Below are positions 9,198-19,408 of a stretch of DNA of 64,000 nucleotides, piece by piece. The first letter of the stretch is position 1. Every line of letters begins with the position of its first letter. Origin of the DNA: Terriglobales bacterium (lineage in GTDB: Bacteria > Acidobacteriota > Terriglobia > Terriglobales > Acidobacteriaceae). The position numbers and the translations under genes were made by a program. Location: assembly GCA_035573675.1 (NCBI GenBank), contig DATMAB010000027.1, forward strand, positions 186,001 to 250,000, read 5' to 3'. A model generated the notes under the pieces. It did no database searches and was not told the origin of the DNA. It saw only the letters and a program-made list of their open reading frames with translations.

Positions 9198-11306
9198 GTG
9201 AAGGTCTACGAAACCGCCAACCTACGCAACCTGGCCGTAGTCGGACACTCCCATGCCGGCAAGACCTCGCTGGTGGCCGCCATGCTCTATACCGCCGGCT
9301 CCACCCAGCGCCTGGGCCGCGTCGATGAGGGCTCCACCGTCACCGACCACGATGAAGAAGAGATTGCCCGCCGGATGTCGATTTCCACCGGCGTGGCCTA
9401 TGCCGAGTGGGCGGGGAAGAAGATCAATCTCCTGGACACCCCGGGCTTCAACATGTTCGTGCACGAAGCCGAGATCGCCCTCGCCCTGCCCGCCGAATCC
9501 GCTCTGGTGGTAGTGGACGGCGTCTCCGGCGTCGAGGTGGTGACCGAGCGTGTATGGGGCTACGCCGAGCACCGCGAGCTGCCGCGCGCCATCGTGGCCA
9601 CGCGCATGGACCGCGAGCGCGCCGACGCCACCCGCGTCCTGGAATCGCTCACGGCTTCGTTCGGCCGCGCTGTCGTCCCGGTGCAGCTTCCCATCGGCAG
9701 CGAGAAGAATCTTTCCGGCGTCGTCGACCTGGTCCGCATGAAGGCTTACACCTACGACCTGGGCGGCAGCGGCAAGGGCAAGGAAGGCGACATCCCCGCC
9801 GGCCTGGCTGAGGCCGCCAAGGCCGCGCATGAAAAGCTGGTCGAGCTCATCGCCGAAGGCAACGACGCCCTGATGGAAGAGTTCTTCGACCAGGGCACCC
9901 TCTCCGAGGAGCACCTCACCCGCGGCCTGCGCGACGCCATCCGTGAGCACCGCGTCTTCCCGGTGCTGTTCGCTTCCGGGCTGGGCAACGTGGGCACCGA
10001 CCGCCTGCTGGACTTCATCGCCGAATACCCGCCCTCGCCCGCCGAGCGTCCGCCGGTCCAGGCGGCGGTTCCGAGCGGCAACGGCGAGCCCGCCACGCGC
10101 AAGATGGCGGACTCCGAGCCGCTCTCGCTGCAGGTCTTCAAGACGCTCGCCGACCCTTTCGCCGGCCGCATCTCGTACTTCAAGGTCGTCTCCGGCGTGC
10201 TGCATTCGGAAGCCACGGTGCAGAACTTCACGCGCGGCTCGAGCGAGAAGATGTCGCACATCTCCGTCATGCAGGGCAAGGAGGCCAAGGCCATCGCCGC
10301 GCTGCACGCCGGCGACATCGGCGGCGTCGCCAAGCTGCGCGACACCTTCACGTTCGACACGCTCGGCGACAAGGCCAGCCCCATCCAATACCCCAAGGTC
10401 GTGCTGCCCGAGCCCGCCGTTACTTTCGCCATCGAGCCCAAGAGCCGCGCCGACGAAGACAAGCTCTCCACCGGCATCCACAAATTGCAGGAAGAAGACC
10501 TGATGGTCCGCTTCTTCCGCGACCCGCAGACCAAGGAGTTCCTGCTGGCGGGCGCCGGGCAGCAGCACGTCGAGGTCATCGTCGCCAAGCTTAAGAAGCG
10601 CTATCACACCGAGGTCAACCTGAAGGCGCCCAAGGTGCCCTACCGCGAGACCATCCGCGGCAAGGCGGACGCCCACGGCCGCCACAAGAAGCAGACCGGC
10701 GGCCACGGCCAGTTCGGCGACTGCAAGATCAAGATGGAGCCCCTGCCCCGCGGCGGCAAGTTCGAGTTCGTCAATGAGATCTTCGGCGGCGCCATCCCCA
10801 AGAACTTCATTCCCGCCGTCGAGAAGGGCATCATCGAGGCCGCCGAGCGCGGCTACCTGGCTGGATATCCCGTGGTGGATTTCCGCGTCATCCTCTACGA
10901 CGGTTCCTACCACGACGTCGATTCCAATGAACTGTCGTTTAAGATTGCCGGCCGCCTGGCCTTCCGCAAGGCCATGGAGCAGGCCAAGCCCACGCTGCTC
11001 GAACCCATCATGAAGGTGGAGATCACCGTGCCCGACGAGTTCGCCGGCTCTATCATGGGCGACCTCAACTCGCGCCGCGGCCGCATCCAGGGCATGGACA
11101 ACAAGGCCGGCAAGACCATCATCCGCGCCGAATGCCCCATGGCCGAGATGCTCACCTACGGCACCGACCTCACCTCCATGACCCAGGGCCGCGGCTCCTT
11201 CACCATGGAGATGGACCACTACGACATCGTCCCCGCCCATCTCCAGGAAAAGATCATCGCCCAGGCCAAGGCCGAACGCGGCGAAATCAAGGAAGAAGAA
11301 GAGTAA
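9198..11306 (+). CDS. Elongation factor G-like GTPase (EF-G paralogue)
   Basis: 702 residues, GTG start with AGGAG at the right distance. G1 is GHSHAGKTS and G3 is DTPGF, where canonical EF-G has DTPGH. G4 is TRMDRE instead of NKMD. Domains II-V are complete (EF-G domain IV part with GGHGQFGDCKIK, domain V with GDLNSRRGRIQGMD). These substitutions mark the FusA2/EF-G-like branch, which is separate from the housekeeping EF-G of the str operon. In other bacteria such paralogues act in recycling or are stress-related. It stands alone, with no rpsL, rpsG or tuf nearby. Which role applies here cannot be told from sequence. Confidence 0.92.
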   Translation: MKVYETANLRNLAVVGHSHAGKTSLVAAMLYTAGSTQRLGRVDEGSTVTDHDEEEIARRMSISTGVAYAEWAGKKINLLDTPGFNMFVHEAEIALALPAESALVVVDGVSGVEVVTERVWGYAEHRELPRAIVATRMDRERADATRVLESLTASFGRAVVPVQLPIGSEKNLSGVVDLVRMKAYTYDLGGSGKGKEGDIPAGLAEAAKAAHEKLVELIAEGNDALMEEFFDQGTLSEEHLTRGLRDAIREHRVFPVLFASGLGNVGTDRLLDFIAEYPPSPAERPPVQAAVPSGNGEPATRKMADSEPLSLQVFKTLADPFAGRISYFKVVSGVLHSEATVQNFTRGSSEKMSHISVMQGKEAKAIAALHAGDIGGVAKLRDTFTFDTLGDKASPIQYPKVVLPEPAVTFAIEPKSRADEDKLSTGIHKLQEEDLMVRFFRDPQTKEFLLAGAGQQHVEVIVAKLKKRYHTEVNLKAPKVPYRETIRGKADAHGRHKKQTGGHGQFGDCKIKMEPLPRGGKFEFVNEIFGGAIPKNFIPAVEKGIIEAAERGYLAGYPVVDFRVILYDGSYHDVDSNELSFKIAGRLAFRKAMEQAKPTLLEPIMKVEITVPDEFAGSIMGDLNSRRGRIQGMDNKAGKTIIRAECPMAEMLTYGTDLTSMTQGRGSFTMEMDHYDIVPAHLQEKIIAQAKAERGEIKEEEE

Positions 11307-11738
11307 GACAGTGGCTAGGGGTCAGTGGCTCGTGCCTGGCGAAAGACCTCACCACGGAGACACGGAGGCGAGAATTAGCCGATGCCGATCCTGCTTCGTA
11401 TCAGGGTACGGCTTCAGCCGTGCCGTCTGAGATGCATAGGAGACCGGCTTTAGCCGCTGCCGAAAGTTTCTCACTCCAGTCCGTCCCATGCGGACTGCCA
11501 TTCGTCAGCTAGCACGATGATTGCGGGGAGCAGGCCTTCAGGCCTGCGGTCGGCAAATCCAAGTCCCGCCAGGGACGTCATTCGTTAGCTCAGCACGGAA
11601 GTGCTGGGTGACCAAAGGACAACGTTCGAGCGCCGCAGGCACGGCACCAACGAAGTCTGGACATTCCACAGCCCGCCGCCGTATCCTCTCGTTTCGCTTC
11701 GCCCTTACTGACACCTGACCCCTGGCCACTGACAACGG
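11307..11738. repeat. Gene-free stretch made of interspersed palindromes
   Basis: It holds a CACCACGGAGACACGGAGG copy (11349-11370), a tacggcttcagccgtgcc palindrome (11403-11425), a related ggctttagccg element (11443-11462), caggccttcaggcctg (11531-11546), and hairpins around tcccgccagggac and agcacggaagtgct (11567-11612). These belong to families repeated elsewhere in the window. No gene is seen. Confidence 0.6.
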
Positions 11739-11945
11739 ATGTCCAACTCCCACCAATACGAGCTTTGGGCCCAGAAGAAGGGGCAATGGGGCATGGTGGG
11801 CTCGTTCCGCGAGTTCGAGGTCGCCTCCGCCGTCCTGCGCAACTACAAGTACCGCACCCGCCTGGTCCGCGTCGCCTACGAGAACGGCGCTCCCGTGCTC
11901 AAAGAAGTCATCGCCGAAGTCGGCGCCACCCGGCAAGAACCCTAG
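11739..11945 (+). CDS. Small conserved hypothetical protein
   Basis: 68 residues, no signal peptide, one compact alpha/beta domain (SHQYELWAQKKGQWGMVGSF, RNYKYRTRLVRVAYENG, LKEVIAEVG). The pattern resembles small acidobacterial proteins of unknown function. The codon usage matches its neighbours and the frame is free of rare codons, so it is probably real despite lacking a clear ribosome site. It lies tail-to-tail with gltX. Confidence 0.6.
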   Translation: MSNSHQYELWAQKKGQWGMVGSFREFEVASAVLRNYKYRTRLVRVAYENGAPVLKEVIAEVGATRQEP

Positions 11946-12035
11946 CCGCAGGGTCGGGCTGCCGGACACGAATGTGACCGCCAGCCGGCGCTTGTTTAGG
12001 AGCAAGTGTCCGATCCGCTCGGACCGCGACTGCCG

Positions 12036-13550
12036 CTACTTCGAGGCCGTGGTCTTGGCGAACGCCTCCGCCCGCTCCCCCACGCTCTTGACATGTTGCG
12101 GAAGGTCGAGCGCACTGCCCTCTTCCAGGATGGGCACCAGCTTGTCGAAGGCTGGCCCGGAATGCGACCCGGTCAGGATGATGCGGATGGGATGGAACAA
12201 TTCCCTGCCTTTGGCTCCGGTCTCGGTTTTGATCTCGTTGACCATCGCATTGAAGCGCTCGGCGGTCATCGGGCCGGCCTCCTGCATCATGCGTCGCGCA
12301 AACGCTTCCATCACCGCCTTGGCCTTCTCCAGCGCCAGGACCTCGGCGTTGTCCGGCGAGGCCAGCGCCGCCGCGGCGTCGTAGCGAAAAATGAACGCCG
12401 CTCGCTCCGGCAATTGCTCCAGCCGATCCACGGACGGCGCCAGCAGCTCGACCAGCTTTTGAAACCACGCCCGCGCGGCTGCATCCGGCTGCTCCGGCAG
12501 CAAGCCTGCCGTCACAAAGAACGGCAGCGCCAGCTCCACGATGCGGTCACTCGGGCTCTGTTTCACGTAGTGCCGGTTCAGCCAGTTGAGCTTGTCCATG
12601 TCGAAGACCGCAGGCGATGGCGTCACGCGCTCGAGCTGAAACTCTTTCACAAGTTCCTCGCGCGAGAACACTTCGCGGTCGCCGCCCGAGGGCGCCCAGC
12701 CCAGCAGGGCCAGGTAGTTCATGAGCGCTTCCGGCAGCACCCCCATGCTGCGGAAGTTTTCGATCGAAGTCGCGCCGTGGCGCTTGGAGAGCCGCTCGCG
12801 GTCGCCGCCCAGAATCGTCGAAAGATGCGCGAACTCGGGCACCGGCCAGCCCAGCGCCTCATAGAGCGCCACCTGCTTGGGCGTGTTCGAAAGGTGGTCG
12901 TCGCCGCGGATGACGTGCGTGATCTGCATGGCGGCGTCGTCGATCACCACCACATAGTTGTAGACCGGCATGCCGTTGGAGCGCAGGATGATGGGGTCGC
13001 CCACGGCCTCGTGCGCAAACTCCACGTCGCCGCGTACCAGATCATGGAAGCGGATTGGATGCTCTGGAATCAGTAGCCGGATCGCGGCCGCTTCGCCCGC
13101 GGCGCGGCGACGCTTCGATTCCCCTGCATCGATCGTCCGGCACTTGCCCGAATAATGTTGCGGAAGATGCTCTGCGATGGCCCGTTGCCGCTCGCGCTCC
13201 AGCTCCTCCGGCGTGCAAAAGCAGAGATACGCCTTGCCCTCCGCAAGCAGCCGCTCGGCGTTTTGCCGGTAAAGCTCCAGCCGCTCGGACTGCCGGTAGG
13301 GCGCGTGCGGCCCGCCCACGTCCGGACCCTCGTCCCAGTCCAGTCCGAGCCAGCGCAGGTCGTCGTAAATCAGGTCTTCGAAGCGGGCCTCGCTGCGCTC
13401 CAGATCGGTGTCTTCGATGCGCAGGATGAACGTGCCGCGCTTCTGCCGCGCGAACAGCCAGTTGAACAGCGCCGTGCGGGCGTTGCCCACGTGCAGATGT
13501 CCGGTGGGAGAGGGCGCAAAGCGGACGCGAACCTTGTTTTCACGGGGCAC
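12036..13550 (-). CDS. gltX: Glutamyl-tRNA synthetase
   Basis: 504 residues, GTG start. Class I synthetase that attaches glutamate to tRNA-Glu. The HIGH signature is [11 protein letters not shown] near residue 17, and the KMSKS-equivalent is RLSKRHGAT. The core shows FAPSPTG, LRIEDTD and [12 protein letters not shown]. The C-terminal anticodon-binding helical domain is complete. There is no Shine-Dalgarno site; a TAACAT box about 7 bases upstream of the GTG suggests a very short leader. Whether it is discriminating or non-discriminating (also charging tRNA-Gln) cannot be read here. Confidence 0.97.
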   Translation of the reverse strand: MPRENKVRVRFAPSPTGHLHVGNARTALFNWLFARQKRGTFILRIEDTDLERSEARFEDLIYDDLRWLGLDWDEGPDVGGPHAPYRQSERLELYRQNAERLLAEGKAYLCFCTPEELERERQRAIAEHLPQHYSGKCRTIDAGESKRRRAAGEAAAIRLLIPEHPIRFHDLVRGDVEFAHEAVGDPIILRSNGMPVYNYVVVIDDAAMQITHVIRGDDHLSNTPKQVALYEALGWPVPEFAHLSTILGGDRERLSKRHGATSIENFRSMGVLPEALMNYLALLGWAPSGGDREVFSREELVKEFQLERVTPSPAVFDMDKLNWLNRHYVKQSPSDRIVELALPFFVTAGLLPEQPDAAARAWFQKLVELLAPSVDRLEQLPERAAFIFRYDAAAALASPDNAEVLALEKAKAVMEAFARRMMQEAGPMTAERFNAMVNEIKTETGAKGRELFHPIRIILTGSHSGPAFDKLVPILEEGSALDLPQHVKSVGERAEAFAKTTASK

Positions 13551-13642
13551 GGAACGATGTTAGCAGAGGGATTTGATGATCTCTGGGTAGTGCGCCCACT
13601 GCGGACCCGGAAGTACCCGCACTTGATCCGTGTTCATCCTTG

Positions 13643-15037
<1,395 letters not shown>

Positions 15038-15110
15038 GGCCGCAGCATTAGAACGCAAATCGCCGCGGAAAGAAAACTGGAAGCGCCATCGAATACCCTC
15101 TTTGCAGAGA

Positions 15111-15224
15111 CGTTGCTTGCAACGTCTCCGCGACTGCGGAAGAAAACTGTGGGCCGCACTCAGCGCCATGGAGAGACGCGGCTTGCTGCGTCTCAGAGAC
15201 GTTGCACACAACGTCTCTACGGGA
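15111..15224. repeat. Cluster of three AGACGTTGC hairpins
   Basis: Three stem-loops in about 110 bases: cagagacgttgc/gcaacgtctc (15114-15137), gagacgcggcttgctgcgtctc (15174-15195), and gagacgttgcacacaacgtctc (15197-15218). They belong to a repeat family common in several bacterial phyla and are probably not specific regulators of pgi. Confidence 0.65.
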
Positions 15225-15237
15225 GAGTGATGGACGT

Positions 15238-16389
15238 CTAGTCCGGCGCGATCAAGAACGTCCGCGTAATGCGGTCGTGCCAGGCGAGCGAGTCCTCATC
15301 CACCAGCGACCACAGAAACCCTAGGCCGAGCGAGATGCAGGAGACCACCACGGCCAGCGCCCGGTTGCGCCGCTCGACGCGCCACGGCCGCTCGCCCTCG
15401 AAGGTGCGCAGCTCCAGGCGGGCCACGCGCATACCCGGCGTGGTCCCGCCGTAGACCAGGAACAGATACTGGTAGAGGCACCAGAAGGCGGTGGGCACGG
15501 CCAAGAGCGCTGCCAGCAGCAGCTTGCCCGCGGGCGGCGTCCCGGCAATCTGCAGGAAGACGGCGGCGAACAGGACGGTGGCTACCAGCACGACCAGCAC
15601 ATCCACCAGGGCGGCGAACAGGCGCAGCTCGATGGGAGCGACCGGCAGCGGCAGGTCGATGTTCTCGGCGTCAGCGGGCAGCGGCGCTTCGTCCGTCTCC
15701 AGGGCCAGCGCCAACTCCGAAGAGACGGCTTCGGCGGCTTCCTCGACGGGCGGCGCTTCCAGGATCTGGGGCGCGTCAGCGACCGGCTCTGCCAGCTCCT
15801 CGGTTTCAGCAACCGGGACGCTGGGCGCAGGGACTGGAGGCGGCTCCGGGACTCCCGGCGCGCGATACTCCACGCGCGCGGCCGGGCCCGCGGCCACCTG
15901 CAGGCGCGGGAAGACGATGACGTTGGGCGCTTCGGGGGCAGCGCCTTCCGCCTCGAAATTCAGGCTGAGTGAGGCGTTCTCGGCGCGCCGCCGCCGGCGC
16001 GACCGGTAGGCGTGGAGGCGCGAAGCCACTTCCTGCCGCCAGTCGGCGCCATTCGGCGGAGCCGAGCGATAGAGGTCCTGCGCCGTGGCGGTCGCGGTGA
16101 CCGGCGTGGCGGCAGCCATGAGCGGCGTCACCGGCGTGTCCCGGGCGGCGGTCGCCGCAGGCGCGCTGCCCGTCTCCAGGATCTGGTCGGCTTCGAAGGC
16201 GGAGGTGGCGCCGGCGAACTGCTCGGCGCGCGCTCCCTCCAGGGCTTCCCCTTCGAGCGATGCCGCGAAGCTCTCTTCGCTGGGCGTGTAATCTTCCGGG
16301 TCGATCAGGACGGCGACGTGGGAGCCGGCATCCGTGCCCTCCTGCGTGAAGCCGCAGGTGCACGGGTCTCCGCAGCGCGGACAGGCCAT
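15238..16389 (-). CDS. RDD-family membrane protein with N-terminal zinc ribbon
   Basis: 383 residues from ATG 16389 (MACPRCGDPCTCGF); in-frame ATGs at 16506 and 16530 would add 39-47 low-complexity residues overlapping lptD, so I prefer the internal one. The N-terminus has a CPRCGDPCTC zinc-ribbon-like knuckle. A long Ala/Pro/Glu-rich disordered linker follows. The C-terminal third is an RDD domain with transmembrane helices (LFAALVDVLVVLVATVLFAAVF, LLLAALLAVPTAFWCLYQYLFL). RDD proteins are thought to transport ions or small molecules or assist protein export; the exact role is unknown. It is divergent from lptD. Confidence 0.75.
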   Translation of the reverse strand: MACPRCGDPCTCGFTQEGTDAGSHVAVLIDPEDYTPSEESFAASLEGEALEGARAEQFAGATSAFEADQILETGSAPAATAARDTPVTPLMAAATPVTATATAQDLYRSAPPNGADWRQEVASRLHAYRSRRRRRAENASLSLNFEAEGAAPEAPNVIVFPRLQVAAGPAARVEYRAPGVPEPPPVPAPSVPVAETEELAEPVADAPQILEAPPVEEAAEAVSSELALALETDEAPLPADAENIDLPLPVAPIELRLFAALVDVLVVLVATVLFAAVFLQIAGTPPAGKLLLAALLAVPTAFWCLYQYLFLVYGGTTPGMRVARLELRTFEGERPWRVERRNRALAVVVSCISLGLGFLWSLVDEDSLAWHDRITRTFLIAPD

Positions 16390-16482
16390 GAGCAGATTGG
16401 GAAAAGCCGCCGAGAGCCGCGTGCGTGCCGGGGAAGCGGTTTGGCGCGCGGCATTCGGCCGTGCTACCTTCGAGCGCTTCCC

Positions 16483-18897
16483 ATGACGCGCCGCACTCGT
16501 TTTCATATCACGGCGGTCCTTCTCTGTCATCTGCTTCTCGCTACTCCGGTGTTTACCAGCCAGTCACCGCCCGAACCGTCCTCCGCCGGCCAGGAACCGG
16601 CTTCCGGGAGTGCGCCCGAGGGCGAGAGCGTCATCCTGCGCGCCCGCGAGCAGGAAAAGTCCGGCGAGCGGTTCGAGCTGCGCGGCGAGGTCGAGATCCT
16701 CTACGGCGACTTCGTTCTGCGCGCCGACCGCGTCTCCTACGACGCCGCCACCGGCCAGGCCACGGCCGAAGGCAACGTTCGGCTCGAGGGCGGCCCCCAC
16801 GCCGAGCACATCGAAGCCACGCGCGCCACCTACAACCTGCGCACCGAGACCGGGGAGTTCGAAGACGTCTCCGGCACCATCGGCGTCCGGCTGACTGGTC
16901 GCAGCATCACGCTGACCACCACCAACCCCTTCGCCTTCCGCGGACGACGGGTGGAAAAGACCGGCCCCAGGCGCTTCATCGTCCACAGCGGCATGGTGAC
17001 CTCCTGCGAGATGCCGGATCCGCGCTGGAGCTTCCACACCGCGCGCGCCGTCATTGAGGTCGACGAGACGGCGCGCATCTACAACAGCACCTTCCGCGTC
17101 AAGAAAGTGCCGGTGTTCTACTTCCCCTACGCGCAGCATCCGGTGGGCCGGGTGAAGCGGCGCTCCGGCTTCCAGGTGCCCACGTTTGGAACGTCCTCGC
17201 GCAAGGGAACGATCCTGGGCGAATCGGTCTATTGGGCCATCAATCGCAGCGCGGACGCGACCGTGGGCGCCGAATACTGGTCCGAGCGCGGGTGGGCGCA
17301 GCACGGCGAATTCCGCGCCCGCCCCAGCCAGACCTCGCGCGTCTATGCCAGCTACTACGGCGTGCTCGACCGCCAGGACCAGGACGGCCAGGACGTCCGC
17401 TTCAACGCTGAGGGCCACTTCCCGCGCGGCTTCCGCGGCGTGGCCGACCTGAACTACCTCAGCTCCTTCGTTTTCCGCCTGGCCTTCACGGAGACCTTCT
17501 CGCAGGCGGTGAACTCGGAGGTGAAGTCCAAGACCTTCCTCTCCAAGGACTGGAACGGCTTCTTCTTCAACGGTTTTGCCGCCCGCTACCAGAACTTCCA
17601 GAGCACCACGCCCGGCGACGTGGTCACTATTTGGCACGCGCCCAGCGTGGAAGTCTCGACCGTGGACCAGAAGCTGGGCGGCTCGCCCGTGTACTGGTCG
17701 CTGGATACCTCACTGGGCGGCCTGTCGCGCAAGGAGCCGGCCTTCCGCACCAGCGACATGGTAGGCCGCTTCGATATCTACCCTCGGGCTTCGCTTCCCC
17801 TGCATCACAAGGGGTGGTCGTTCCGTCCCGAGGTGGCGTTGCGCACGACGTACTACACGGAGCGGCAAGTCCTGACCGGCGGAACACTTTCCACGACCGA
17901 TGAAGCCGTGAACCGGCGCGCGCTCGAGACCGTGCTGGAGGTGCGTCCGCCGGCGCTGGGGCGCATCTTCGAGCGGCCGGTGCGGGGCGCGAAGCTCAAG
18001 CACGTGGTCGAGCCCAGGGTGATCTTTCGGCGCGTGAGCGGCGTCAACGCCTTTCCCAACATCATCCGCTTCGACGCCCGCGACATCCTGAGCGACACCG
18101 CCGAAATCGAATATGGCGTAGTGCAGCGCTTCTACGCCAAGCGGGTGGAGCCGCGGCCGGATTGCCCCGCGCTGCCCCAGGTCAGCGGGCCCTCCTACGA
18201 GGAGGACGTGTTCGGGGAACGGCCGCAGGTGGCCCTCGAAGAAGAAGACTGCGGCCCGGCCGAGGCCCGCGAAGTGGTCACCTGGGAGGTGGCGCAGAAA
18301 TATTTCTTCAACGAGGACTTCGGCGGCGCGCTGGTGAACGGCAAGCGCAACGTGTTCACCACCTCGGTGGATTTCGCCGGCATCGCTTTCCTGACCGAGC
18401 CGCGGCGCTTCTCGCCGGTGATTTCGCGGCTGCGGGTGCGGCGCGGGCCCAACACCGACGTGGAATGGCACCTCGACGTCGACCCCAAGGAGAACCGCAT
18501 CAACGCCTCGACGGCGCTGGTGAACCACCGCGTGCGCGAGTTCTTCCTGGGCTTCAGCCACGCCTACCTGCGCACGCCGGGCGAGATCTTCGTCTCCGTG
18601 CCCGGGAGCGTGCCCACGCCCGACCGCTTCAATCAGTTCCGCTTCCTGGCGGGCTGGGGGCATCCCAACAAGCGGGGCATCAGCACCGCGGCCAACATCG
18701 GCTTCGACGCTCACTTCAACTTCCTGCAGTACGCCGCCTTCCAGACCACCTACAACTGGGACTGCTGCGGGCTGAGCATGGAATACCGCCGCTTCGCCCT
18801 GGGCCAGGTACGCAACGAGAACCAGTACCGCTTCGCCTTCACCCTGGCCAATATCGGCAGCTTCGGTAACCTGCGCCGGCAGGAGCGGATCTTCTAG
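16483..18897 (+). CDS. lptD: LPS-assembly outer-membrane protein LptD
   Basis: 804 residues from ATG 16483. Signal peptide 1-28 (FHITAVLLCHLLLATPVFTS). Residues about 45-200 form an OstA/LptA-like beta-jellyroll (LRGEVEILYGDFVLRADRVSYD, TAEGNVRLEGGPHAE). The rest is the large LptD barrel (YFPYAQHPVGRVKRRSGF, LGESVYWAINRSADATVG, RFRFLAGWGHPNKRG-like strands). LptD with the lipoprotein LptE inserts LPS into the outer leaflet, so the organism is a diderm with LPS. The final strand is not the usual terminal Phe; the protein ends GNLRRQERIF, i.e. it does end with Phe, as barrel proteins often do. Confidence 0.92.
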   Translation: MTRRTRFHITAVLLCHLLLATPVFTSQSPPEPSSAGQEPASGSAPEGESVILRAREQEKSGERFELRGEVEILYGDFVLRADRVSYDAATGQATAEGNVRLEGGPHAEHIEATRATYNLRTETGEFEDVSGTIGVRLTGRSITLTTTNPFAFRGRRVEKTGPRRFIVHSGMVTSCEMPDPRWSFHTARAVIEVDETARIYNSTFRVKKVPVFYFPYAQHPVGRVKRRSGFQVPTFGTSSRKGTILGESVYWAINRSADATVGAEYWSERGWAQHGEFRARPSQTSRVYASYYGVLDRQDQDGQDVRFNAEGHFPRGFRGVADLNYLSSFVFRLAFTETFSQAVNSEVKSKTFLSKDWNGFFFNGFAARYQNFQSTTPGDVVTIWHAPSVEVSTVDQKLGGSPVYWSLDTSLGGLSRKEPAFRTSDMVGRFDIYPRASLPLHHKGWSFRPEVALRTTYYTERQVLTGGTLSTTDEAVNRRALETVLEVRPPALGRIFERPVRGAKLKHVVEPRVIFRRVSGVNAFPNIIRFDARDILSDTAEIEYGVVQRFYAKRVEPRPDCPALPQVSGPSYEEDVFGERPQVALEEEDCGPAEAREVVTWEVAQKYFFNEDFGGALVNGKRNVFTTSVDFAGIAFLTEPRRFSPVISRLRVRRGPNTDVEWHLDVDPKENRINASTALVNHRVREFFLGFSHAYLRTPGEIFVSVPGSVPTPDRFNQFRFLAGWGHPNKRGISTAANIGFDAHFNFLQYAAFQTTYNWDCCGLSMEYRRFALGQVRNENQYRFAFTLANIGSFGNLRRQERIF

Positions 18898-19133
18898 ATT
18901 CTCACCGCAGAGGCCGCAGAGATCGCCGAGGCTAAATGGAACCGGCTTCACCCCAAGCGGAACCGGCTTGCCGATTTCAGTTCCGAAGGAGCGGGCAGAA
19001 CTGTAGCCCACGGCGTCAGCCGTGGGTCGACGTGAAACAACCGTCGAGCCCCAGCGGGGCGAAAGAAGGAACGAAACCGAAAGCTGAGGCCTCGGATCCA
19101 TGATTTCCCACTGCTACGTTGTGATTTTTCCTC
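18898..19133. other. Intergenic segment with interspersed repeats
   Basis: It contains a CACCGCAGAGG copy (18901-18925) and a hairpin cccacggcgtcagccgtggg (19006-19025), with gagccccagcggggcgaaag (19050-19069) further on. No gene seen. Confidence 0.5.
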
Positions 19134-19160
19134 TTGACAAATGGCTATAAATGCTATACT
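19134..19160 (+). promoter_or_regulatory. Strong extended -10 promoter
   Basis: TTGACA at 19134-19139 and TATACT at 19155-19160 with a 15-base spacer and a TGC extension in front of the -10. It stands in an AT-rich island in high-GC surroundings. It would start a leader of about 240 bases ahead of the dehydratase at 19409. Confidence 0.55.
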
Positions 19161-19166
19161 TATGTC

Positions 19167-19408
19167 GGTCGAATTGACCGGTGGCAATAACTCCTTCGTC
19201 TGGAATATTTTGCCTCTAGGCTCTTTGACATCAATATTTTGCCTGAACCAGATTCGACAACCCCTGTGTTTTGAGGATTTTGCGCCAAAATACCGGGGGG
19301 GAGGGTCCGATAGACTCCGGACGGCAGTAGGGCTGCACATCGGCCGGCCGAAAGGACAGTCGCGAGAACGGGCGAATCCGGCAGCAAGCAGCGAGCATCT
19401 CTAGCGCC
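19167..19408 (+). other. Long 5' leader of the dehydratase gene, possibly structured
   Basis: The first half is AT-rich and carries ggtcgaattgacc (19169-19181), a palindrome. The second half has ggtccgatagactccggac (19307-19325) and cggccggccg (19339-19348). No short peptide rich in Ile, Val or Thr codons that would mark a classical attenuator stands out. Whether it is a riboswitch cannot be decided by eye. Confidence 0.3.

Noticed and set aside
9222-11240. 672-codon minus-strand frame opposite the EF-G-like gene
   Set aside because: Antisense shadow of a well-identified GTPase.
19141-19404. 87-codon frame in the dehydratase leader
   Set aside because: Its ATG lies between the -35 and -10 boxes of the promoter and has no ribosome site.
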